DNA from: Chryseobacterium sp.
Lineage (GTDB): Bacteria > Bacteroidota > Bacteroidia > Flavobacteriales > Weeksellaceae
Assembly: GCA_017989575.1 (NCBI GenBank)
Contig: JAGNPP010000039.1
Location: forward strand, 1 to 13,238
Length of the DNA stretch: 13,238 nucleotides
Direction: 5' to 3'
A program made the translations under genes and the position numbers. The notes beneath the pieces are model-generated. The model was given only the letters and a program-made list of their open reading frames with translations. It was not told the origin of the DNA and did no database searches. Shown here one piece after another: positions 1-6,688 of this stretch; position 1 is the stretch's first letter, and every line of letters starts with the position of its first letter.

Positions 1-253
1 TAAAGGGAAATAGTTTTCGCTTCCTTCTGTTGTAAACACTTCTTTCAATATTTGGCCCAATCTCAAAACCTTTTATCTCTCTAAAGAGTTGATGTTCAGA
101 ATCAATAGACTTAAATTCTGCTAAAATTATTAGGCTAATCAACTCTATGTCAGACAGTTTCGGTTTTATCGGCTTGAAATAAAAATCTTCAATTCCTGAA
201 ATTTCTCTTAAATTATTTAAAATTAAATTGTAACTTGCTTCAAGGTTGCTCAT
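1..253 (-). CDS. IS982-family transposase, N-terminal part (runs off left edge)
   Basis: Reading the minus strand from an ATG at 253-251 gives 84 uninterrupted codons to the window edge. The peptide starts MSNLEASYNLIL, continues with a KPKLSDIELISLIILAEF stretch, then SIDSEHQLFREI, and ends near ERSVYNRRKRKLF. This order (a 'SDIELI' helix, 'SIDSE.QLF', then the basic 'YNRRKRKL' segment) is the typical N-terminus of IS982-family transposases, which move their element by DDE chemistry. The catalytic residues would lie left of the window, so it cannot be judged whether the gene is intact. The ATG follows AT-rich DNA without a clear ribosome binding site. The probable element end is the feature at 300-332. 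Family assignment is from recalled family features. Confidence 0.78.
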   Translation of the reverse strand, partial: MSNLEASYNLILNNLREISGIEDFYFKPIKPKLSDIELISLIILAEFKSIDSEHQLFREIKGFEIGPNIERSVYNRRKRKLFPF

Positions 254-299
254 AATTGTATTTGATTGATAGTCAATGCAATATACTAATTTTTAGTAA

Positions 300-332
300 C
301 TTAGGCAACCTTTTTTATAATGCACTACGGGT
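300..332. mobile_element. Probable terminal end of the IS982-type element
   Basis: Read outward to inward on the minus strand, the sequence from 332 begins ACCCGTAGTGCATT, followed by an A-run and GGTTGCC, and lies about 80 bp upstream of the transposase start. IS982-family elements usually have imperfect terminal inverted repeats that begin with ACC, so 332 is a plausible outer boundary. The other terminus and the target-site duplication are outside the window, so the exact boundary is inferred. Confidence 0.45.
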
Positions 333-415
333 TATTAAAGTATACTTTTAATTTTAACAAATTTCCCATTTAAATAAGATGATCATTATTGACTAACATT
401 TATTTTCATTTATTT

Positions 416-445
416 TTGAAAGTTCAATAATTTTAATTATATTTG
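416..445 (+). promoter_or_regulatory. Bacteroidota-type promoter of the GbsR-like regulator gene
   Basis: TTG at 416-418 (in a TTTTTG run) and TATATTTG at 438-445 are separated by exactly 19 bp. This matches the flavobacterial housekeeping consensus TTG-N19-TAnnTTTG in every defined position. Transcription would start near 451-453, giving a leader of about 10 nt before the ATG at 462. No Shine-Dalgarno is visible, as is usual in this phylum. Confidence 0.8.
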
Positions 446-461
446 TACTATAAATTACAAT

Positions 462-962
462 ATGAAACTTGATGATGCTAAAGAAAAATACATCCAAACT
501 TGGGGAACATTTGCCACCAGTTGGGGAATCAACCGAACAATGGCGCAGGTTCATGCTTTGCTTTTGGCAGAAGGAAAACCATTATCAACAGATGAAGTGA
601 TGGGGCTTTTGCAAATCTCGAGAGGCAACGCCAATATGAATCTCCGAGCTTTGATGGATTGGGGAATTGTGAAAAAAGAATTTGTGAAAGGCGACAGAAA
701 GGAATATTTCATCGCTGAAAAAGATGTCTGGTTTCTCTTTAAACAAATTACAAAAGAACGCAGAAAACGCGAAATAGAACCAGTTGTAGCATTCTTGGAA
801 GAATTGAAAAATGTAGATGACGATTCTGCAGAAGCTAAGGAATTTATCAAACTGATGGACGATTTTGGAAACGTGACCAACAAAATCAATAATATAATGG
901 ACTTAGCTATAAAAAGTGACGACCATTGGCTGGTTGGGAAGATTACCAACTTGTTAAAATAA
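462..962 (+). CDS. GbsR/MarR-type winged-helix transcriptional regulator
   Basis: The 166-residue protein resembles the GbsR branch of MarR-like regulators. It has an N-terminal helix with a WGTFATSWGINRTMAQVHALL stretch (about residues 14-34), a winged helix at about 41-85 (LSTDEVMGLLQISRGNANMN is the helix-turn-helix with recognition helix, then a wing around KKEFVKGDRKEYF), and a C-terminal helical part of about 80 residues that probably dimerises. Such proteins are cytoplasmic DNA-binding repressors, in some bacteria linked to glycine-betaine or choline uptake, but no osmolyte gene lies nearby. It has its own promoter at 416-445 and a terminator at 991-1014, so it appears monocistronic. 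The ligand and targets cannot be read from the sequence. Confidence 0.85.
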   Translation: MKLDDAKEKYIQTWGTFATSWGINRTMAQVHALLLAEGKPLSTDEVMGLLQISRGNANMNLRALMDWGIVKKEFVKGDRKEYFIAEKDVWFLFKQITKERRKREIEPVVAFLEELKNVDDDSAEAKEFIKLMDDFGNVTNKINNIMDLAIKSDDHWLVGKITNLLK

Positions 963-990
963 TTGTCATTCTGAGCTTTTCGAAGAATTT
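963..990. repeat. Degenerate copy of a dispersed CATTCTGAGC...CGAAGAAT-type repeat
   Basis: Immediately after the stop codon of the regulator lies TTGTCATTCTGAGC followed by TTTTCGAAGAATTT. The arms ATTCT and AGAAT can pair as a small imperfect hairpin. From memory, a similar palindromic unit (CATTCTGAGCG...GCGAAGAAT) occurs in many intergenic copies in flavobacterial and other genomes. Here the central part is altered. Only one copy is visible in the window, so the dispersed nature rests on outside knowledge. Confidence 0.45.
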
Positions 991-1014
991 AAAAGGAATA
1001 CATCTTCCTTTTTT
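991..1014 (+). terminator. Rho-independent terminator after the GbsR-like gene
   Basis: AAAAGGAA (991-998) and TTCCTTTT (1005-1012) form a perfect 8-bp stem with a 6-nt loop, continuing into a T-run to 1014. The stem has few GC pairs, so it may be modest in strength. Confidence 0.55.
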
Positions 1015-1064
1015 ATTTCAAACTAAGTTTCAAAAATTACTGAAAATATAAAAATTACAATACT

Positions 1065-1475
1065 ATGAAAACGTTTTTTAAAATTGATTTTTATGTTCAA
1101 ATAGTCATATTCTTTGGAATGATTAGCTACTTGATTTTTGAGTACATAACTACAGATTTTGTAAATCAGATTTTCTATTTTTATTATATCGTTGGAGGAT
1201 TTCAGATTTTAAGTTTCCTTGTAAGACGATTTCTCAATTACAAAAAATCAAAATTCTACAAAATATATGGATTCCTTTTGATTCCTGTCTGGATAACTTT
1301 CCTGCTTTCTATTTTTTTACAAGGGAAAAATATTGATTTAGGCATCTTAAATCAAATGGGAGTAATATTTTATCTAATGCTTTATAGCGCTTTCTTTTAT
1401 GCTCCGATTTTATCTATGATTTACATATACGACATAAAACAAAACATTAAAAATTATGAAAAATCTAATATTTAA
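1065..1475 (+). CDS. Small multi-pass membrane protein of unknown function
   Basis: The 136-residue protein is very rich in Phe, Ile and Tyr. It shows four likely membrane segments, at about residues 9-26, 36-54, 68-86 and 98-122, separated by short polar loops such as RRFLNYKKSKFYK. It ends in a charged tail (DIKQNIKNYEKSNI). No catalytic or binding motif is recognisable, and I do not recognise the family. The start is the first ATG after the terminator at 991-1014, without a clear ribosome binding site or a matching promoter. Base composition is even more AT-rich than its neighbours, which fits a membrane protein but could also mean accessory DNA. Confidence 0.7.
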   Translation: MKTFFKIDFYVQIVIFFGMISYLIFEYITTDFVNQIFYFYYIVGGFQILSFLVRRFLNYKKSKFYKIYGFLLIPVWITFLLSIFLQGKNIDLGILNQMGVIFYLMLYSAFFYAPILSMIYIYDIKQNIKNYEKSNI

Positions 1476-1559
1476 AATCATAATGTCGTTTCTTTTCAGA
1501 AATAATAAAAGAACACGAGCCGATTTTCTAAATCTTTAACTTCAAAAAAACTTTTAACA

Positions 1560-2027
1560 ATGCCTAAAATCCATCTGGAAACCACAATCAATGCTGACAT
1601 ACAGACGATTTTTGATTTATCCCGAAATATTGATTTTCATCAAGAATCAACCGCTAAAACCAACGAAAAAGCAATTGCCGGAAAGACAAGCGGATTGATA
1701 GAACTAGGAGAAACTGTAACTTGGCGCGCCAAACATTTGGGATTTTATCAAACTCTTAAGACAAAAATTATTGAAATGGAAAGTCCGAAAATGTTTACCG
1801 ATGTAATGATTCAAGGTACTTTCAAATCGATGAAACACCAACATATCTTTGAGGAAAAAGATGGAAAAACTTTGATGATTGATATTTTCGAATTCGAATC
1901 ACCATTTGGAATTCTGGGAAAAATATTTAATCAAATCTATCTCAAAAATTATCTCAAGCGATTTCTACTCGATAGAAACAAAATGATAAAAGAAATTGCT
2001 GAATCATCTCTTAATAATCAATTTTAA
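1560..2027 (+). CDS. SRPBCC-fold (START/polyketide cyclase-like) protein
   Basis: The 155-residue protein has the layout of the SRPBCC ligand-binding fold. A first strand (MPKIHLETTINADIQTIF) leads into the 'DIQTIFDLSRNIDFHQES' helix region, a run of beta strands follows (GLIELGETVTWRAKH, LKTKIIEMESPKMFTDVM, HQHIFEEKDGKTLMIDIFEF), and a long C-terminal helix (about 125-150) closes the cavity. Similar stand-alone proteins are often called cell-division-inhibitor-like or polyketide-cyclase-like, but their ligands are generally unknown. No signal peptide is seen, so it should be cytoplasmic. It lies 84 bp after the membrane protein and 80 bp before the sigma factor gene, so operon membership is unclear. 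Confidence 0.8.
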   Translation: MPKIHLETTINADIQTIFDLSRNIDFHQESTAKTNEKAIAGKTSGLIELGETVTWRAKHLGFYQTLKTKIIEMESPKMFTDVMIQGTFKSMKHQHIFEEKDGKTLMIDIFEFESPFGILGKIFNQIYLKNYLKRFLLDRNKMIKEIAESSLNNQF

Positions 2028-2062
2028 AATCAAATAATTTTCATAAATTTTCAAATTATTTC

Positions 2063-2091
2063 CAACCTTTTTTAAACTATTGCATCTTTCC
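2063..2091 (+). promoter_or_regulatory. Possible ECF-sigma-type promoter upstream of the sigma factor gene
   Basis: The leader holds CAACCTTTTTT (2063-2073) and, after about 15 bp, GCATCTTTCC (2082-2091). ECF promoters commonly have an AAC core at -35 and a CGTC-like -10 with a 15-17 bp spacer; here the cores are AAC (2064-2066) and CATC. The usual TAnnTTTG element is absent from this gap. This would fit autoregulation by the encoded sigma factor, but it rests on one degenerate match. Confidence 0.35.
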
Positions 2092-2107
2092 TTATAAACG
2101 CCAGAAT

Positions 2108-2632
2108 ATGGAACACGAATTATACATAAGATGCAAAAATAAAGACCGCAACGCACAGCGGAAACTTTATGAAGAATATGCAGGCCGCTTCTTCGCAACC
2201 TGCAAGCGTTACCTGAAAAACGACGAAGATGCGGAAGAAGTTCTGGCGGATGCTTTCTACATCATTTTCACAAAGTTGGAGCAATTGAAAGAACTTCAGG
2301 TTTTCGACGCTTGGGCCAAGAAAATTGTGGTGAATCAATGTCTCCAAAAACTTCGCAAGAAACAACCGTTTTCGATTTCGATTGAAGAGCATTTTGTGGA
2401 TTTGGCAGAAGCTGAACCTGAAAATGTTTCCGAAGAAAGAGGGATTTTATCTCTTCTCAATTTCCTTCCGGAAGGTTGTCGCACGATTTTCAACCTGTTT
2501 GCGATGGAAGGTTATCCGCACAAAGAGATTGCACAAATGCTTTCTATTTCGGAAGGCACGTCCAAATCTCAGGTGAATTTCGCCCGCAAAAAATTGCAGG
2601 AACTGGTGAAGCTTCAAACAATTAATTCTTAA
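2108..2632 (+). CDS. ECF-type RNA polymerase sigma factor
   Basis: The 174-residue protein has the two-domain layout and length of an ECF (group 4) sigma factor. Region 2 covers about residues 10-85, with a 'LKNDEDAEEVLADAF' core typical of the -10 recognition and RNA-polymerase binding helices. A short acidic linker follows, then region 4 at about 112-170, where 'LPEGCRTIFNLFAMEGYPHKEIAQMLSISEGTSKSQVNFARKKL' (pieces at 120-162) forms the helix-turn-helix that reads the -35 element. The gene for a fused anti-sigma-like/vWA protein starts 11 bp downstream, so the two are almost certainly co-transcribed. A possible ECF-type promoter upstream suggests autoregulation. The genes it controls cannot be deduced. 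Confidence 0.92.
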   Translation: MEHELYIRCKNKDRNAQRKLYEEYAGRFFATCKRYLKNDEDAEEVLADAFYIIFTKLEQLKELQVFDAWAKKIVVNQCLQKLRKKQPFSISIEEHFVDLAEAEPENVSEERGILSLLNFLPEGCRTIFNLFAMEGYPHKEIAQMLSISEGTSKSQVNFARKKLQELVKLQTINS

Positions 2633-2643
2633 AGTTTAAAAAA

Positions 2644-5127
2644 ATGGAAAATCAAGATATCGATAAAATGTTCAGCGAAGCCGGAAAATCGGCGGAAGAA
2701 AAATCAACTTTCCCAAATTTCGAAAAAGTGTGGCAAAACGTTGAAGAAAAATTAGATAGAAAAGAACAAAAGAAAAGAACCATTCCACTTTGGTTGCCAT
2801 ACGGAATGGTTGCTGGATTGGCTTTGACGTTTGGTGCATTGTATTTTGTGAATGATAAAGACACGAAAATAGAACCTCAAATAGCATCAAACGATTCCGG
2901 AAAACCAATCAATCCGATTCAAATAGAAACGCCGAAAAAAGTTGAGGAAATCAATAAAACTTTTGAAGAGAATTTGGTGAAAAGTCCACTTAAAACTGTT
3001 GAGGCAAAAGATATTATAGCTTATCAAGAAGCGCCAAACGTTGATATTGCTCCGTCAATGATTTCTCCCAGTTTTTCTCCGATAGCTGAGGCAATTGCTC
3101 CGCCAGTTCAGTATGAGATTAATGAAATCAAAGCTGAGTCAAATTCGATTGTTGATGAAAAAAGAGTCAGAATGGAGCAAGAAATGTTAAATAATATTTC
3201 ATCTCAGCAAAGTCAGAAAGATATTGAAAGTGTTGTGGTTGTTGGTTATGGAAGAGCAAAAAAGAAAGAAATTACAGGTTCTATCAATCAAATATCTTCA
3301 AACCAAATTGAGAATCGTTATAATTCAAATTTTCTAAATGCAATACAAGGAACCGTTCCAGGTGTAGAAATCACAACAGGGACAGTTGCGCCCGGAAATT
3401 CTCTATATATATCTTCTAAAGATTATCACACATTCGCCCCTGAGATAAAGGCTAAGAATCAAAATAATATAACAATTCGTGGTATTGGTTCTTTAACTTC
3501 AAACAATCAACCTTTATATGTGATTGATGGAATTCCTTATGAGAAAGCAAGTTTGGCTAATATCGACCCAGATAAAATAAAGGATATTAAAGTTCTAAAA
3601 GACGCTTCGGCAACTTCACTTTACGGAAGCAGAGGGAAAAATGGAGTAGTTGTGATTAAAACAAAAGGTTTGACGGAAAAGGAAATTAATTCTTTGAAAA
3701 TCATTAAGCCAATCAATAATCAAGAATCTTACGACGAATGGAAGGAAAATCAATTTGAATCCGCAAAAGCCAATCCACTTTCGACATTTTCAATTGATGT
3801 GGATAATGCGTCATATTCCAATGTTCGAAGAATGATAAACAACGGACAGAAAGTGGACAAAAATGCTGTGAGAATCGAGGAAATGATTAATTATTTCAAA
3901 TACAATTATCCTCAGCCAAAAAGTAGTCAGCCTTTTTCAATTAATACAGAATACAATAATTCACCTTGGAACGCAAAACACAAGCTTTTGAAAATCGGTT
4001 TGCAGGGAAAAATAATGGATGAAAAGACTTTGCCGGCTTCTAATTTGGTTTTTCTGATTGATGTTTCAGGCTCGATGAATGCGCAAAACAAATTGCCACT
4101 TTTGAAAACTTCATTCAAGATTTTGTTGGAAAAGCTTCGACCAGAAGATAAGGTGGCAATCGTCACTTATGCAGGAAGTGCAGGCGTGGTTTTGGAGCCA
4201 ACATCAGCAAAAAACAAAGAGAAAATCCTGAAAGCTTTAGAAAACCTTGATGCAGGCGGAAGTACAGCTGGAGGTGAAGGAATTGAGTTAGCTTACAAAT
4301 TGGCGCAGGAAAATTTGGTCAAAAAAGGAAATAACCGTGTGATTTTGGCAACAGATGGCGATTTCAATGTTGGAGTTTCTGATAATTCTGAACTTCAAAA
4401 GTTGATTGAGGAGAAAAGAAAATCTGGAATTTACCTCACTTGTCTTGGTTTCGGAATGGGAAATTACAAGGACAATCGTTTGGAAATGCTGGCTGACAAA
4501 GGCAACGGAAATTACGCTTACATCGATAATATGCAGGAATCCAATAAGTTTCTTGGGAAGGAATTTGCCGGAAGTATGTATGCGATTGCGAAAGATGTGA
4601 AGATTCAAATTGAGTTTAATCCGAAGCTTGTAAAATCCTATCGATTAATTGGTTATGAAAATCGAAAATTAAAGAATGAAGATTTTAAAAATGATAAAAT
4701 CGATGCTGGAGAATTGGGAATTGGCCATACGGTGACAGCGATTTATGAAATCATTCCAACTGGTTCAGAATCAGAGTTTAGTCCGCAAGATGTTGATTTG
4801 AAATATTCTAAAAACGATTCTAAAAATGAATTTGGAGACGAATTGGCAACCGTGAAATTCCGTTACAAAAATCCGGATGAAGATGTAAGTAGGGTATTAA
4901 TTCAGACTATCAAAGATTCTAAAAATCAATTGAATAACGCTTCGCAAGATTTTAAATTTGCTTCGTCTGTGGTTTGGTTTGGTTTGGTTTTAAGACAATC
5001 AGAATTCATCAAAGACAAAGACCTCGATAAAATCATCAATCTTTCAAAACAAGGAAAATCGAATGACGAAGATGGTTACCGTTCAGAGTTTATCAGACTG
5101 ATTGAAAGCTACAAGCAGATAAAGTAA
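2644..5127 (+). CDS. Membrane-anchored fusion: anti-sigma-like segment + TonB/SusC plug-like domain + YfbK-type vWA module
   Basis: The 827-residue protein has four parts. Residues 1-46 form a short charged segment (MENQDIDKMFSEAGKS..., FPNFEKVWQNVEEKLDRK) of the sort found at the N-terminus of anti-sigma factors next to flavobacterial ECF genes. Residues 47-70 form one membrane helix, so the rest should be periplasmic. After a Pro/Ile-rich linker (71-190), residues 193-341 match a SusC/RagA plug: SVVVVGYGRAKKKEITGS, IRGIGSL, PLYVIDGIPY and VLKDASATSLYGSRGKNG, but no beta barrel follows. Residues about 362-825 are a complete YfbK-type unit: vWF-N-like (STFSIDVDNASYSNVRRMI), a vWA domain with MIDAS residues D473-x-S475-x-S477, T541 and D571, and a DUF3520-like C-terminus. 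It follows the sigma gene by 11 bp and ends before a strong terminator. The anti-sigma role is inferred from position and N-terminus. Confidence 0.85.
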   Translation: MENQDIDKMFSEAGKSAEEKSTFPNFEKVWQNVEEKLDRKEQKKRTIPLWLPYGMVAGLALTFGALYFVNDKDTKIEPQIASNDSGKPINPIQIETPKKVEEINKTFEENLVKSPLKTVEAKDIIAYQEAPNVDIAPSMISPSFSPIAEAIAPPVQYEINEIKAESNSIVDEKRVRMEQEMLNNISSQQSQKDIESVVVVGYGRAKKKEITGSINQISSNQIENRYNSNFLNAIQGTVPGVEITTGTVAPGNSLYISSKDYHTFAPEIKAKNQNNITIRGIGSLTSNNQPLYVIDGIPYEKASLANIDPDKIKDIKVLKDASATSLYGSRGKNGVVVIKTKGLTEKEINSLKIIKPINNQESYDEWKENQFESAKANPLSTFSIDVDNASYSNVRRMINNGQKVDKNAVRIEEMINYFKYNYPQPKSSQPFSINTEYNNSPWNAKHKLLKIGLQGKIMDEKTLPASNLVFLIDVSGSMNAQNKLPLLKTSFKILLEKLRPEDKVAIVTYAGSAGVVLEPTSAKNKEKILKALENLDAGGSTAGGEGIELAYKLAQENLVKKGNNRVILATDGDFNVGVSDNSELQKLIEEKRKSGIYLTCLGFGMGNYKDNRLEMLADKGNGNYAYIDNMQESNKFLGKEFAGSMYAIAKDVKIQIEFNPKLVKSYRLIGYENRKLKNEDFKNDKIDAGELGIGHTVTAIYEIIPTGSESEFSPQDVDLKYSKNDSKNEFGDELATVKFRYKNPDEDVSRVLIQTIKDSKNQLNNASQDFKFASSVVWFGLVLRQSEFIKDKDLDKIINLSKQGKSNDEDGYRSEFIRLIESYKQIK

Positions 5128-5149
5128 ACTTCTCAATATTAAATTTTTG

Positions 5150-5175
5150 AAAAGCAACTCCAAGAGTTGCTTTTT
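5150..5175 (+). terminator. Strong rho-independent terminator after the sigma/vWA operon
   Basis: GCAACTC (5154-5160) pairs with GAGTTGC (5164-5170) around a CAA loop. AAAA on the left (5150-5153) extends the stem with the T-run 5171-5175, making the hairpin partly symmetric. Confidence 0.85.
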
Positions 5176-5230
5176 GTCATACTATGCTTTCAATAATTTT
5201 CCGTAAATTCGCTAAAATTTTTTAATCACA

Positions 5231-6622
5231 ATGAACTACGATATTATTGTTATTGGAAGTGGACCTGGCGGTTATGTGACTGCAATCAGAGCTGCTCAAT
5301 TGGGTTTCAAAACAGCCATCATCGAAAAAGAAAATCTTGGCGGAATCTGCCTTAACTGGGGCTGTATCCCGACTAAAGCGTTGTTGAAATCTGCTCACGT
5401 TTTCAATTACCTGAAGCACGCAGAAGACTATGGTCTTAACAAAGTGGAAAATCCAGGATTTGACTTTACAAAAGTAATCAAAAGAAGTAGAGGCGTGGCT
5501 TCTAAAATGAGCGGTGGAATTTCTTTCTTGATGAAGAAAAACAAAATCGATGTCATTATGGGAACTGCCACTGTAAAAGCTGGTAAAAAAGTGACTGTTG
5601 TAGATGCTGAAGGAAAATCAACTGAATATTCCGGAACCAACATCATTATCGCAACTGGCGCACGTTCCAGAGAATTGCCAAACCTTCCTCAAGATGGTAA
5701 AAAAGTAATCGGATACAGACAAGCATTGTCTCTTCCTGAGCAACCAAAATCTATGATTGTTGTAGGTTCTGGCGCTATCGGAATTGAGTTTGCTGATTTT
5801 TATAACGCAATGGGAACCAAGGTGACCGTTGTAGAATTCTTGCCAAACATCGTTCCTTTGGAGGACGAAGACGTTTCAAAACACGTTGAGAAATCTCTTA
5901 AAAAATCTGGGATTGAAATTATGACCAACGCTTCTGTGGAATCTGTGGACACTTCAGGAAACGGCGTAAAAGCTAGCGTGAAAACAGCCACTGGCAACAT
6001 TACTTTGGAAGCTGATATCTTACTTTCCGCTGTCGGAATTGCTTCAAATGTTGAAGGAATCGGACTTGAAGCAGTTGGAATCAAAACTGAGAAAGGAAAA
6101 GTTTTGGTTAACGAATGGTACGAAACTTCGGTTCCAGGATATTACGCCATTGGTGACATTATCCCGACTCAGGCTTTGGCTCACGTGGCTTCTGCAGAGG
6201 GAATCACTTGTGTTGAGAAAATCAAAGGTCTTCACGTAGAAGCAATTGATTATGGAAACATTCCTGGTTGTACTTATTGTCATCCAGAAATCGCTTCTGT
6301 TGGTTTGACTGAAAAACAAGCGAAAGAAAAAGGTTACGAAATCAAAGTTGGTAAATTTCCATTCTCAGCGTCTGGAAAAGCTACGGCTAACGGCGATGTT
6401 GATGGATTTATCAAAGTGATTTTCGATGCTAAATATGGTGAGTGGCTTGGTTGTCATATGGTTGGTGACGGTGTTACCGATATGATTGCTGAAGCTGTTG
6501 TTGCGAGAAAACTAGAAACGACAGGACACGAAGTTCTAAAAGCAATTCACCCGCACCCAACCATCTCTGAAGCCGTGATGGAAGCTGTTGCCGCTGCTTA
6601 TGGTGAGGTGATTCACATTTAA
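5231..6622 (+). CDS. lpdA: Dihydrolipoamide dehydrogenase (E3)
   Basis: The 463-residue flavoprotein reoxidises dihydrolipoamide to lipoamide with NAD+ as the E3 subunit of pyruvate and 2-oxoglutarate dehydrogenase complexes and of the glycine cleavage system. The N-terminal FAD-binding motif is GSGPGGYVTAIRAAQLG (residues 9-25). The redox-active disulfide is C40-x4-C45 in GGICLNWGCIPTKALL. The NAD-binding Rossmann motif is VVGSGAIGIEFADF in the middle, a second FAD contact is YYAIGDI, and the C-terminal dimerisation domain ends with HPHPTISE, carrying the catalytic pair H442 and E447. Length and all motifs are those of a full active enzyme. It stands alone between terminators at 5150-5175 and 6648-6677, away from E1/E2 genes. 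The upstream TAAATTCG (5204-5211) is a weak match to the -7 element without a well-placed -33. Confidence 0.97.
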   Translation: MNYDIIVIGSGPGGYVTAIRAAQLGFKTAIIEKENLGGICLNWGCIPTKALLKSAHVFNYLKHAEDYGLNKVENPGFDFTKVIKRSRGVASKMSGGISFLMKKNKIDVIMGTATVKAGKKVTVVDAEGKSTEYSGTNIIIATGARSRELPNLPQDGKKVIGYRQALSLPEQPKSMIVVGSGAIGIEFADFYNAMGTKVTVVEFLPNIVPLEDEDVSKHVEKSLKKSGIEIMTNASVESVDTSGNGVKASVKTATGNITLEADILLSAVGIASNVEGIGLEAVGIKTEKGKVLVNEWYETSVPGYYAIGDIIPTQALAHVASAEGITCVEKIKGLHVEAIDYGNIPGCTYCHPEIASVGLTEKQAKEKGYEIKVGKFPFSASGKATANGDVDGFIKVIFDAKYGEWLGCHMVGDGVTDMIAEAVVARKLETTGHEVLKAIHPHPTISEAVMEAVAAAYGEVIHI

Positions 6623-6647
6623 TAAGAATAACATAATATTCATATAT

Positions 6648-6677
6648 AAAAACCGCAGATTCTTCTGCGGTTTTTTT
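6648..6677 (+). terminator. Rho-independent terminator after lpdA
   Basis: CCGCAGA (6653-6659) pairs with TCTGCGG (6664-6670) around a TTCT loop; five As before and a seven-T run after lengthen the stem and supply the U-tract. The next gene starts only 11 bp further on. Confidence 0.88.
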
Positions 6678-6688
6678 AATTTTACTTA

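Noticed and set aside
307..316. AACCTTTTTT resembling the ECF-type -35 seen at 2064
   Set aside because: It lies within the probable IS terminal repeat and has no -10 partner; it also shows that this motif alone is weak evidence in AT-rich DNA.
551..949. Minus-strand frame of 132 codons inside the GbsR-like gene
   Set aside because: Serine/Phe/Ile-rich shadow of the real coding strand, without promoter or recognisable motif.
2004..2198. Minus-strand frame of 64 codons crossing the sigma factor start
   Set aside because: No conserved features; overlaps the sigma gene start and its leader.
5176..5211. Housekeeping promoter for lpdA using TTTTTG (5171-5176) and TAAATTCG (5204-5211)
   Set aside because: The spacing is 27 bp, not 19, and the -33 part overlaps the preceding terminator; not listed as a feature.
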